This document shows, piece by piece, positions 49,931 to 60,761 of a stretch of DNA of 64,000 nucleotides (position 1 is its first letter; every line of letters begins with the position of its first letter). A program made the position numbers and the translations under genes. A model generated the notes under the pieces. That model was not told where the DNA came from. It saw only the letters and a list, made by a program, of their open reading frames with translations, and did no database searches. The stretch covers positions 26,758,001-26,822,000 of the forward strand of contig OX327700.1 of assembly GCA_946807835.1 (NCBI GenBank), read 5' to 3'. The stretch is from Ailanthus altissimus. Taxonomy: Eukaryota > Streptophyta > Magnoliopsida > Sapindales > Simaroubaceae.

Positions 49931-51009
49931 CATTCAACATAGTACATTAAAATTTTGGTCTAAAAATCTTATCTCAAAGAGCGGAGACTCCATGTTATTC
50001 AACATAGTAATAACTAATAAAAAATCACTTTCAAGAATGATATGTGAATAACATGTTTTCCTTGAAAGATTGAGGTCCTCCACACATACCGTAGCCTTTA
50101 ACATTTCAACCAAATCTCAAAAGCTTAGCGGATTAGCACCTACTGCTTACTATGAATCACCATTCCAAAATTATTATGAATCACCATTCCACAACCAACT
50201 GTCTGCAAGGCCACCTTACATGCCATATCACAATTAATGTTAACCACCTCTGCTTGCAACAGCACCCATTTGTGTCTAATCTTCACTTCCCCGATCAGTT
50301 TTCTCCACCTGCTCTCAAGTTGGCACTGTCATACTCCTTTACCAAGCTCCGAATCCAGCCCATTAAATCAGCCGCTCCTTTCCTCATCTCGCCATGCAAG
50401 ATGCCATTTTTATTATGCAATACATCTCAACACTCTATCATCACACATTGCACTTGATCAAATGTGGACCCCTTCAACCATTGAAAAGCAACTGCACCAA
50501 ATCCCCTTTTTAACTCGTGGACTTCAGCCATCACAATGTAATCTGCTCCCTCCAATAACCTTTATAGCTGCTTAGTATTTTACACCGCCATAAGAAGTGG
50601 ATGACAGATTCTCTTCTACAACGGCACAGTGGACAAACGTCGGCCACATCACAATTCCTCCTTTTAAGTTGATTCGTAGTTGGCTGCCAATTGTGATAAG
50701 CCTTTCAGAAGAAGATTTTTATTTAACTTGGAGCAGGAATATGCCAAAAGGACCGCCACCAAGCAACCATCTCACTCTCATTTGATACTTGTCCATTCCT
50801 TCTTAGATTTATAGTTACTCAGTATTCACTCTTGACAGAGTAGCATCCATTCCTATCAAAGTGCTAACATATACGATTATCTCGGTCCAATTCAACCATT
50901 GGAAAATCAAGAATCATGTTTGCGTCCTCTTGTACAAAAGCCTCCCTAATCAATTGCTTATTCCACTCATTATTTAGCAAGCATAAATCAGCAACATGAG
51001 CATCTTTAG
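49931..51009 (-). pseudogene. L1-type LINE, 3' part: zinc-binding and RNase H regions
   Basis: Read on the minus strand, 51009 to about 50560 shows the linker and reverse-transcriptase zinc-binding domain of plant L1 elements (NGCYSVKSEY, then VCPLCRCRRESVIHFLWRC near 50640). Then 50330-49940 shows a decayed RNase H region (VNINCDMACKVA; SHIILESDFLLV). Stops and frameshifts are frequent. It continues the minus-strand LINE whose other parts are at 54511-55802 and 60762-61943; the Gypsy element separates it. No poly-A tail or target duplication was identified, so the 3' end near 49930 is approximate. Confidence 0.7.
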
Positions 51010-51487
51010 TGTCACGCCTCAAGTGTTCTTAAGCATTTCTTTAAATATTTGGTGAGCGATAAAGCCTCCTAAAGACCTTAAAGACTGTTGGAATAGATTG
51101 CGGGCCGAAACTTCTAGAAGACTCGTTGACATGGGTAAAGAACCGGGTCAAGCCCGCAACTTATTAGGGTTGTTAACCTTAATTAGGAAATGAATATTTC
51201 ATAGAATATGTGATGACATCTAGGAATATTCTAGAGCATACTTATCCATCTTGTATGTACACCGTTAAATTATTTAGATCTCACCCGTCAATTGTATAGA
51301 ACTGCTAGTATATAAAGGGGAGACCCTCACTTATATAATTCATCTCATAGCTTGTGTTTCTTCAGCAATATAGAGAGCATTCTTGCAAACACATGATGTG
51401 CGTGTTTTTCTCTTTTTTGTGTGGTTTTCTCGGCTGCTTAGCACGCAACGCATCTAAGGCCGCATGGTTCTTGAAAGGTTCATGACA

Positions 51488-53230
51488 TTTAGTATCAAAG
51501 CAGGTTCAAGGAAGATGGAGAAAGACGCAACGCTACCAGATTTTCCTGAAGAGAGGGGATGGGAATCCAAAGCTAAGAGGTACGAAAGTGTACCTCGCGA
51601 CAAGTCTACTGATCTAGGCCATAAGTTTGGGAATATGGTGAAAACGCTCGGTGACGATGTGGGAAAGGCGACGGATCATCTTGGAGAGTTGGAGCAGCAT
51701 GTAGAGAAGCTTGAGGTGGACCTCGACACTCAAGAAGATGAGCTGCGCTCTCATCGACACATCCATCAAGAGTTACGCTGATTGATAGTGTGATTGGGTC
51801 AAGGCTTTTCAGGAGAAGGTATACGCCACCTTCGACAAAATTCAAGCCCAAGTGGAGGAGCTGCGTAGAGGGTTTGATGCTGTCAAAGAGGACATGGTGT
51901 TGTGCAAGCGAGCAGTGACGAATGGGTCTATTATTGTTTAAGGGGTGCCAAGAGTTGAGGCTCCTAAACCGAAGGATTTTAGCGGCAAGCGGAATGCCAA
52001 AGAGTTTGATAACTACTTTTTGGCAAATGGAAAGATACTTTGACGCCATGGGTGTGCGAGATAAAGATAAGGTAAATACTGTGACCTTATATCTTTTCGA
52101 TCATGCAATTCTATGGTGGCGCAGGAAAAGCGAAGAGATACGCAAGGGTACCTACACAATCAACACCTGGGCAGAATCGCAATGGGAGCTGAAGCGCTAG
52201 TTCTATTTGAAAAATGTGGCTCACAAAGCTCGAAAGCGGTTAAAAGAATTGAAGCAAATCAAGTTCATCAGCGAGTATGTCGAGGAGTACTCCTTGTTAA
52301 TGCTCCAGATTCCCAATATGAGACAGGAGGACTTGTTGTTCAATTTTTTAGATGGGTTACAAACATAGGCGTCCAACGAGTTAAAGCAGCGTAGGGTGAC
52401 CAGAATATCCGACACACTAACTTTGGCAGAAACACTCATAGATTACAGCAAGGGTGACTTGGGAAAGTTCAAACATTCAAGACCCAATCACAGCAAAGGT
52501 GGGGGCGCCAAGGAGTTTTTGCCTCTGGGAGATGATGAGGAGAAAAGTAAGCAGCCCAAATGGGAAAAGTAGAAGTGCAACGGCCATAGAGGTAATGGAC
52601 CGAAGACGAACTGCTTCCTTTGCGATGGGGATCACTGGATCAAGGACTGTCTGAAGAAGAAGGCTATCAATGCAATGGTTACAACACACGAGGCTTGCGA
52701 GCAGGGGCAAATGGGGTGTTTGCAGCTGCTCAACACAATGAAAGCCAAGCAAGGTGTCAGCGAGCCAACAGGAAAGGCGCTCATGTATGTTGAAGTCTAC
52801 ATCAACTGCATAAAGACTCAAGTACTGATAGATACGGACGCAACATACAATTTTATTAAGCGTGTGGAGGCGAAGCGCTTAGGGCTTTACGTGGAGAAAG
52901 ATGAGGGATTCCTCAAATCAGTGAAGGTTGCGGCCAAGCCACTGGATGGGGTGGTTCAAAGGGCCGATATTCACCTAGGTAAATGGCGCGGTGAGGTAAA
53001 TTTCTCTGTAGCACCTTTTGATGATTTCGATGTGGTGTTAGGTATGGAGTTCTTGAAACAGTACAATGTGGTGCCGCTTCCTCAACACGACTACGTGTGC
53101 ATCATGCAAGGAGGGCCTTACATGATACCGACGATAGACAAGCCCAAGGGTGGACAATTTCAGCCGAAAGTCAACACTAAAATCCTTCTGCCATTCAACT
53201 AACGGGAGTTGTTGGGCACAAAGGAGAATC
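51488..53230 (+). pseudogene. Gypsy gag and protease (broken)
   Basis: Gag starts with a charged coiled-coil-like segment (to a TGA at about 51779). The retrotransposon Gag domain follows (PKPKDFSGKRNAKEFDNYF, FDHAILWWRRK, NTWAESQWELKR) with stops at 52198 and near 52371. A zinc knuckle lies at 52609-52650 (CFLCDGDHWIKDC). Protease follows at 52680-53200: VLIDTDATYNFI has Asp-Thr-Asp in place of the usual Asp-Thr-Gly at the active site, then FDVVLGMEFLKQYN. The protease frame from 52675 to 53202 is intact apart from that substitution. Confidence 0.8.
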
Positions 53231-54032
53231 ACATCTAGTGATGGAGATAGATTGTAAGGCGACAAGGGGCGAGGGTAAGCTACCAACGATGGTTGCGAAA
53301 GTGCTCGAGGAGCATAAGGGGGTCAAGCCAACTGACATACCACAGGTGCAGCCACATCAAAGGGATACCAAGCATGGGAAACAATTGGAGCTGAGGTTGA
53401 CGCTTCTAACTACAGTGCAGATGCCTCAACCGGGATTAGATGAGTTACGAGAGCAGCTCAAGGAGTTAGCGAGCGTGGGTGTCACTCAGTAACTCGAGGA
53501 GTCAGATGATGTGCGTTTTCAGCATAAGAAGTGAGTTAGAGACAAGCCACGGCATGTTAAGCATTGTGCGGGGGACTTGGTGATAAAGATGATACTTTCA
53601 CCACAACACAAGACAGCACGCCTACTTTACAAGGGCCTTGATCGTAGGGACGAAGGGCCATTTCCTATTGTCAAGAGGGTTGGCAACGTCTCTCATAAGG
53701 TGGGGATATCTTCGAGACAACAACTACATCCTGTGTTTCCCAAGAGTTGGTTGAAGCTATACCGAAGAGGTATGGAAGGTACGACGCAGAAACAGGGACC
53801 TTCAGGGATTTTCACATGGGACGATAAAGGAGCAAGTCTCATCTGTGAGGGACGGATGGTGCAGAGAGAAGACCCACCTCTAAGGCATGATTACTTTGTT
53901 AAGTGGAAAGAGGGACCCGATATTGGAGCACACTGAAAGTTCGAGGGTGTACAGCGGCAGATTGAAAAAACGCAGTGTGCAGTTTCTAGTGAAGACGCGA
54001 CGAGGGCGTCGTGTGAATTTGGTGGGGGAGAA
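53231..54032 (+). pseudogene. Gypsy pol remnant: deletion from start of RT to integrase C-terminus
   Basis: The segment before the RT (KVLEEHKGV, then LDELREQLKELASVGV near 53440-53487) runs directly into the C-terminal part of integrase (RHVKHCAGDLVIKM near 53550, GPFPIVKRVGNVSHKV, HPVFPKSWLKLY). A chromodomain-like tail follows (HDYFVKWKEG near 53888). The RT core, RNase H and integrase core are missing. The junction lies near 53488-53530. The element cannot move without help. Confidence 0.8.
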
Positions 54033-54510
54033 TGTCACGCCCTAAGTGTTCTCAAGCATTTTCTCGAATACTTGGTGTGCGACAAAGCCTTCTAGAGGTC
54101 TTAAGGGCTGCTAGAATGGATTACGGGCCGGAGCTTCTACAAGACCCACTAATATAGGTGAAGAACTGGGCCAAGCCCGCAATTTATTAGGATTGTTAAC
54201 CTTAATTAAGAAATGAATATTTCATAGAATATGTGATGGCATCTAGGAATATTTTAAAGCATACTTATCTATCTTATATGTACATCGTTAAATCATTTAG
54301 ATCTCAGCCGTCGATTGTATATGCCTGCTAGTATATAAAGGGGAGACCCTCACTTGTATAATTCATCTCACAGCTTGTGTTTCTTTAACAATATAAAGAG
54401 CATTCTTACAAACACTTGGTGTGCGTATTTTTCTCTTCTTTGTGTGATTTTCTTGGTTGTTTAACACACAATACGTCTAAAGCCGCACAGTTCTCTAAAG
54501 GTCCATGACA

Positions 54511-55802
54511 TTAAGAAGACAAGGAACAAAAAAAAGGTTTAAACAAGTTTACTCTAAGAATCCACCTATCTTATACACCTTGACCCTCCCCAGATCCCAT
54601 GCACCACTTCGAATCCCTTTCAATCATTTGTTACCCCATATCAAGTTCCTTCATATGAAAGAAGGACAGGATATCACTCCAACCTCAAAGAATATATCCT
54701 TTGGATAGTGCTTATTCTTAAACACCTTTGCTACTAAAGAACACTAGTATGTAATTAACCTCTAATAATGTTTAGCAAGCATGACTTGATTAAAAGCCAT
54801 TGAATCCCAAAACCTTAGATCATCCCACTCATTTGGTCTACATAATCGATCCCACTTTAACTATTGAATTTTATTATTCGATCTAGACTCCATTCACTAG
54901 AATTTAGCACACAACGTAGAAATTTTCCTTACACAACGACACTAGAAATTTGAAGAAATTCATGCATAAGTTAGGATTGTTTGGATTACTACCTTAATTA
55001 GAATTTCCTTCCCTACAGAAAATAGTTTAGCTTTCCACACCTGAAGCTTGGACTAAATCTTAGACTAGATAGCATCGAAGTTATCTTTCTTGCTCCTTCC
55101 AAAAAATAAAGCTGGTAAACACAAATATTTCTCATGGCACTCCACCTTAGCAACCCTAAGCACCCTGACAATATTTGTCTTAATGGATAAATCCATTGGG
55201 CCACCAAAGGTTACAACAGATTTATCATAATTCATAAGCTGTCCAGACGCTTTTTCATTGTATAATAACATCTGCTTTATAGTCATGCAATCAACAAGCC
55301 TTCCCTTACAAAATAAAAAGTTGTCATTCGCAAAGAATAAGTGTATAATAGGCTAGCATGACAGAGCAACTCGGATGCTTACTAGAGACTCTTCCTTCTC
55401 AGCCTGTGTTAAGAGAGCCGAAAAGCCTTTAGCAGACAACAAGAATAAATATGGTGACAGCGGATTCCCGTGTCTCAGCCCTCTAAAAGGCTGAACTGAA
55501 CTCATAACCTCCCCTTTAACAAAAAGAGAATAGGAAACAATTGTAATACACCTTATAATTTTCTTAATCCATTCCAACTGAAACCTCATTCTTTCCATAA
55601 CTGTAGCTAAAAAAATTCCACTCTACTCTATCATAGGCCTTAGCCATATCCAGCTTCAATGCACACCCTCATTCATTATCTCAAACCAGCCTCTGAAGAT
55701 AGTGAATACATTCAAATGCCACCATGGCATTGTCAGTGATTAATCCGCCTGAAATAAAAGCACTTGGAGCTGGGAAATAATTTATGATAATACAGGCCGG
55801 AG
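54511..55802 (-). pseudogene. L1-type LINE, middle part: reverse transcriptase
   Basis: On the minus strand from 55802, LINE RT motifs follow in order: GLITDNAMVAFE (about 55740), LDMAKAYDRVEW (about 55650), SYSLFVKG and FRGLRHGNPLSPYLFLLSAKGFSALL (55598-55400), and a decayed region where the catalytic F-A-D-D box should be (near 55320, read as FANDN). KASGQLMNYDKS follows (about 55245). The downstream maturation region (LRFWDSMAFNQVMLAKH near 54810) continues to the Gypsy insertion. Asn for Asp in the active site and several stops show that it is dead. Confidence 0.8.
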
Positions 55803-56213
55803 TGCTGGTAGCTGGCACCGTGTGCCAGCTACACAATTGCTGGCACACGGTGCCAGCAATTTTCCAGCAAGGTGGACAGCCAATTCTTGGCTGTCCACCA
55901 TGCTAAACTCTCCCTATAAATGGGAGAGTTTAGCAATTCATTTTAATTGCAATTTAGAGAGAGTTTCTAAAGCTTTGAGAGAGTTTTTGAGTGATTTGAG
56001 AGAATTGGGTGTATTGGGGTTTTGGGTTGTAAGGCTAAAACACTACAATACTTGTATTCTCCATTTCTAATAGTAAGAGATTCTTCTGTCTTCGCCCGTG
56101 GACGTAGGCTAAAAGTCGAACCACGTAAACTTGTCTTTGTCTTATTTTATTTTCATTATTTTTCTCAATTTCGCTTTAGCTGCGACCCTGCATCACCCCT
56201 CAATTTCCCAACA
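55803..56213 (+). repeat. 5' LTR of the young Copia element, with a hairpin array in U3
   Basis: Within the first 150 bp lie, in order: GCTGGCACCGTGTGCCAGC (55811-55829) and its exact inverted copy (55839-55857), each itself a hairpin; a 13-bp perfect stem with 3-base loop (55871-55899); a 12-bp perfect stem (55903-55914 with 55922-55933) whose 7-base loop is TATAAAT; and GCAATT/AATTGC (55933-55950). TATAAAT at 55915 is the likely TATA box, so transcription should start near 55945-55950. The LTR's short frames are not genes. Confidence 0.9.
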
Positions 56214-56342
56214 AGTGGTATCAGAGCTTTTGGTTGAATGAGGTCACTATTCACGTATACAGTTACTGTTCATACGTACGGTTACTATTCACGTGAAATA
56301 GTGGGAGCCGATCCTAGCAGAAGTAGTTCGTGGTGAAAAGCA

Positions 56343-59300
56343 ATGGCGGCAAAGTACGAAGTTGAGAAGTTCAATGGAGGTAATTTTACATTGTGGAAAA
56401 TGAAAATAAAGGCGATTTTAAGAAAAAATAAGTGCTTAGAAGCGATTGATGAAAGGCCCGCTGGTATCACTGATGATATCAAGTGGAATGAGATTGACGG
56501 TAATGCAGTTGCTGATCTGCATCTAGCACTTGCTGATAACGTGCTATCTAGTGTAGCGGAAAAGAAGACAGCAAAAGAGATCTGGGATACTCTCATTAAA
56601 TTGTATGAGGCTAAATCTCTGCACAACAAGATCTTCTTAAAAAGGAGATTGTACACTCTTCGAATGACAGAATCCACTTCAGTGACGGAGCACATCAACA
56701 CATTAAATACTCTATTTTCCCAACTCACTTCCTTGGGGCATAAAATAGAGGCAGGTGAACGTGCAGAGATTCTACTTCAAAGCCTACCAGATTCGTATGA
56801 TCAACTCATCATCAACTTGACGAATAATATCCTATCGGACTTCTTAGTCTTCGATGATGTTACAGCTGCTGTACTGGGAGAAGAACGAAGACGGAAAAAT
56901 AAAGAAGACAAACAGGAATGTTCGCAGCAAGCAGAAGCTTTGACAATGATGAGAGGTAGATCAACAGAACGTGGCCCCAGTGGGAGTCAAAATCATGGTA
57001 GACCAAAATCCAGAAGTAAGAAGAACGTCAAGTGCTACCATTGTGGCAAGAAAGGCCATCTGAAGAAGGATTGTTGGGGATTGAAGAAAAGTGTAGAGGA
57101 CAAACCGCAAGGGAATATTGCAAGCACCTCAGATGATGGTGAAATTTTATACAGCGAGGCAGCAACAGTTGTTGAAAGCAGAAAACGGTTCTCTGATGTA
57201 TGGCTCATGGATTCTGGAGCTACATGGCACATGACCTCTAAAAGAGAATGGTTCCATCAATATGAACCTATCTCTGGAGGATCTGTATATATGGAGGACG
57301 ATCATGCTTTAGAAATTGCTGGAGTATGATCCATCAAGATGAAGATGTACGATGATACTGTTCGTATTATCCAGGAGGTGCGACATGTGAAAGGCCTCAA
57401 GAAGAATCTTTTGTCATTGGGACAATTAGATAACACTGGGTGTAAGACCCAAATTGAAAATGGGATAATGAAATTTCTCAAAGGCGTGCTTGTAGTAATG
57501 AAGGCAGAAAAGGTTGCTGCAAATTTGTACATGCTTAATGGAGAAACACTGCAGGAAGGAGATGCATCTGTTGCATCAACTAGTTCAGCAGAAGAGTCAA
57601 CGATAATGTGGCATCGCAAACTGGGCCATATGTCAGAACGAGGTTTGAAGATTCTCTCTGATCAAAATTTACTTCCTGGGCTCAAATCGGTTCATTTACC
57701 TTTCTGTGAGCACTGTGTCACAAGTAAGCAGCACAGATTAAAGTTCAGCACATCCAGTTCTAGAAGTAAAGAAATTCTAGAATTGATCCACTCTGATGTT
57801 TGGCAAGCACCGATGATGTCCTTAGGAGGAGCGAGATATTTTGTGTCATTCATAGATGATTACTCCAGGAGATGTTGGGTGTATCCAATCAAGAAGAAGT
57901 CATATGTGTTTGAAGCTTTCAAAATATTCAGAGCGCGTGTAGAACTTGAATCAGAAAAGAAGATCAAGTGTTTAAGGACAGATAATGGAGGAGAATATAC
58001 TGGTGAGGATTTTATTGCATTCTGTCAACAAGAAGGCATCAAGCGGCAATTCAGCACAGCTTACACACCTCAGCAGAATGGAGTAGCAGAGCGGATGAAC
58101 AGAACCTTGTTGGAGAGAACAAGAGCTATGTTGAGAACTGCAGGTTTAGCCAAGACATTTTGGGCAGAAGCAGTCAAAACCGCCTGTTATGTGGTAAATC
58201 GGTCACCATCAACAGCAATCGAGTTGAAGACACCGATGGAGATGTGGACTGGAAAACCAGTTGATTATTCTCACCTTCATACATTTGGAAGTCCTGTGTA
58301 CGTGATGTATAATCCCCAAGAAACAATGAAGCTGGATCCAAAATCCAGAAAATGCCTTTTCTTGGGATATGCTGATGGAGTCAAGGGGTATCGCCTGTGG
58401 GATCCCACTACCCACAAGGTCGTCATCAGCAGAGATGTGATATTTGCAGAAGATAAACTGCAAAGGAATGATAAAGATGATAGCACAGTGAAGGAAAATC
58501 CAGATACTACAATGGTACAAATGGAAAATAATCAAGTACAAGAAGATTCAGATTCTCCTGAAGCAGCACCAGGGCACGAAGAACAAGAACCAGCAGAGTC
58601 TGAGGCTACAGATGATCGTCGATCAACTCGTGAGAGACGACCACCAGCGTGGCACTCGGAGTATGTCATGGAGGCTCATGTTGCATACTGCCTTCTAACA
58701 GAGGATGGAGAGCCAACAACTTTCCAGGAGGCTTCTAAAAGTCAAGAAGTTTCTCTATGGATGACAGCAATGCAAGAAGAGATTGAAGCTTTGCATAAGA
58801 ACAAAACATGGGAGCTGGTTGCACTGCCACGTGGAAGAAAAGCCATTGGAAACAAATGGGTCTACAAGATCAAACGGGATGGCAATGACCAAGTAGAGCG
58901 GTATCGTGCGAGATTGGTGGTGAAAGGTTATGCTCAGAAAGAAGGTATTGACTTTAATGAGATATTTTCCCCTGTGGTTCGACTCACGACAGTCAGAATA
59001 GTCTTGGCAATGTGTGCTACATTTGACTTACATCTAGAACAGCTAGATGTGAAGACAGCTTTTCTTTATGGAGAACTTGAAGAAGAAATTTATATGCTCC
59101 AACCAGAAGGTTTTAAAGAAGAAGAAAAAGAGAACTTGGTTTGCAGGTTGAACAAATCTCTGTACGGTCTCAAACAGGCGCCGAGGTGTTGGTACAAGAG
59201 ATTTGATTCCTATATCATCAGCCTTGGATACAACAGACTTAGTTCAGACCATTGTACATACTACAAAAGGTTTGAAGATGATAATGATTTCATTATTTTA

Positions 59301-60272
59301 CTGTTGTACGTGGATGACATGTTGGTGGCAGGCCCCAACAAAGATCGAGTCCAAGAATTAAAGGCACAGTTGGCTAGGGAATTTGATATGAAGGACTTGG
59401 GACCAGCAAACAAGATTCTAGGGATGCAAATTCACCGAGACAGAAATAACAGGAAGATTTGGCTTTCTCAGAAGAACTACTTAAAGAAAATCTTGTGGCG
59501 CTTCAACATGCAAGATTGTAAGCCAATTAGTACCCCACTCCCTGTTAATTTCAAGTTATCCTCTAAGATGTGTTCTAGCAAAGAAGCAGAGAGGAATGAG
59601 ATGTCTCGAGTACCGTATGCATCAGCAGTGGGAAGTTTAATGTTCGCTATGATTTGTACCAGACCAGACATTGCACAAGCAGTGGGAGCAGTTAGTAGAT
59701 ACATGGCGAATCCTGGTAGAGAGCATTGGGGTTGTGTCAGGAGGATCCTTAGATACATTAAGGGTACCTCAGATGTTGCTTTATGTTACGGAGGATCAGA
59801 TTTTATTGTTAAGGGCTATGTGGATTCAGATTTTGCAGGAGATCTTGATAAAAGAAAATCCACTACTGGCTATGTGTTTAAACTTGCAGAAGGAGCTGTA
59901 AGCTGGGTTTCGAAACTGCAAACTGTTGTGGCATTATCTACTACAGAAGCAGAATACATGGCAGCTACACAAGCTTGCAAGGAAGCAATTTGGATACAAA
60001 GATTACTGGAGGAGCTCGGGCACAAGCAAGAGAAAGTTGAATTGTTTTGTGACAGTCAGAGTGCCTTGCACATTGCAAGGAATCCAGCTTTTCATTCAAG
60101 AACGAAGCACATAGGTGTTCAATATCACTTTGTTCGTGAAGTGGTAGAAGATGGAAGTGTGGATATGAAAAAAATTCATACAGATGATAACCTTGCAGAT
60201 GTGATGACCAAGCCCATCAATACCAACAAGTTTGTATGGTGTAGATCCTTGCATGGCCTAGCAGACACGTAG
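56343..60272 (+). pseudogene. Copia Gag-Pol polyprotein, one in-frame stop
   Basis: One reading frame of 1310 codons, stop included, is interrupted only by TGA at 57327-57329. Gag (from ATG 56343) has the UBN2-type domain (FNGGNFTLWKMKIKAIL) and a zinc knuckle at 57033-57074 (CYHCGKKGHLKKDC). Protease has DSGATWHMT (Asp at 57210). The stop lies just after it. Past the stop come pre-integrase (MWHRKLGHMSERG, 57606), integrase (HSDVW, TDNGGEYTG, TPQQNGVAERMNRT), RT (WVYKIKRDG; YVDD at 59307-59318) and RNase H (STTEAEYMA) to TAG at 60270. All other catalytic residues look intact. The TGA sits where relatives usually have Gly, so one G-to-T change (or read-through) would explain it. Confidence 0.9.
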
Positions 60273-60350
60273 GCAACATGGCATTGGCGAAGAAGAAAGA
60301 ATGGTGTGGAGAATTGATTGATTCTCAATCAAATCTCCAAGTGGGAGAAA

Positions 60351-60761
60351 TGCTGGTAGCTGGCACCGTGTGCCAGCTACACAATTGCTGGCACACGGTG
60401 CCAGCAATTTTCCAGCAAGGTGGACAGCCAATTCTTGGCTGTCCACCATGCTAAACTCTCCCTATAAATGGGAGAGTTTAGCAATTCATTTTAATTGCAA
60501 TTTAGAGAGAGTTTCTAAAGCTTTGAGAGAGTTTTTGAGTGATTTGAGAGAATTGGGTGTATTGGGGTTTTGGGTTGTAAGGCTAAAACACTACAATACT
60601 TGTATTCTCCATTTCTAATAGTAAGAGATTCTTCTGTCTTCGCCCGTGGACGTAGGCTAAAAGCCGAACCACGTAAACTTGTCTTTGTCTTATTTTATTT
60701 TCATTATTTTTCTCAATTTCGCTTTAGCTGCGACCCTGCATCACCCTTCAATTTCTCAACA
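60351..60761 (+). repeat. 3' LTR of the young Copia element
   Basis: It has the same length as the 5' LTR and is identical except for three C/T differences (TCG against CCG in AAAGYCGAACC, and two near the 3' end). All inverted repeats and the TATAAAT loop are conserved. It ends CAACA before the CGGAG duplication. Confidence 0.95.

Larger units (their letters stand above)
51010..54510 (+). mobile_element. Ty3/Gypsy element with internal deletion, inserted in the LINE
   Basis: Two 478-bp LTRs (51010-51487 and 54033-54510) begin TGTCACGCC and end CATGACA, and both contain TATATAAAGGGG. A decayed tRNA-Met primer site (TAGTATCAAAGCAGG, from 51490) and a polypurine tract (GGTGGGGGAGAA, 54021-54032) border the interior. 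The flanks TTTAG and TTAAG match at four of five bases, and the LINE continues on both sides. LTRs differ at dozens of positions, so the insertion is much older than the neighbouring Copia element. The interior is only 2.5 kb because most of pol is missing. Confidence 0.85.
55803..60761 (+). mobile_element. Young Ty1/Copia (Tork/Tnt1-like) retrotransposon
   Basis: This is a complete element of 4959 bp. The 411-bp LTRs (55803-56213 and 60351-60761) start TGCTGG and end CAACA. A perfect CGGAG target duplication flanks it (55798-55802 and 60762-60766). The primer-binding site TGGTATCAGAGC (56216-56227) matches initiator tRNA-Met exactly, and the polypurine tract AAGTGGGAGAAA (60339-60350) abuts the 3' LTR. 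By eye the LTRs differ at three sites, all C/T (near 56115, 56200 and 56209), about 0.7 percent. This implies a recent insertion, roughly a few hundred thousand years at usual plant rates. It interrupts the minus-strand LINE RT. The interior encodes one Gag-Pol frame broken once by a stop codon. Confidence 0.95.

Noticed and set aside
55822..56070. 82-codon frame repeated identically at 60370-60618
   Set aside because: Both copies lie wholly inside the two LTRs of the Copia element and cover its hairpins and promoter; the identity reflects LTR duplication, not a gene pair.
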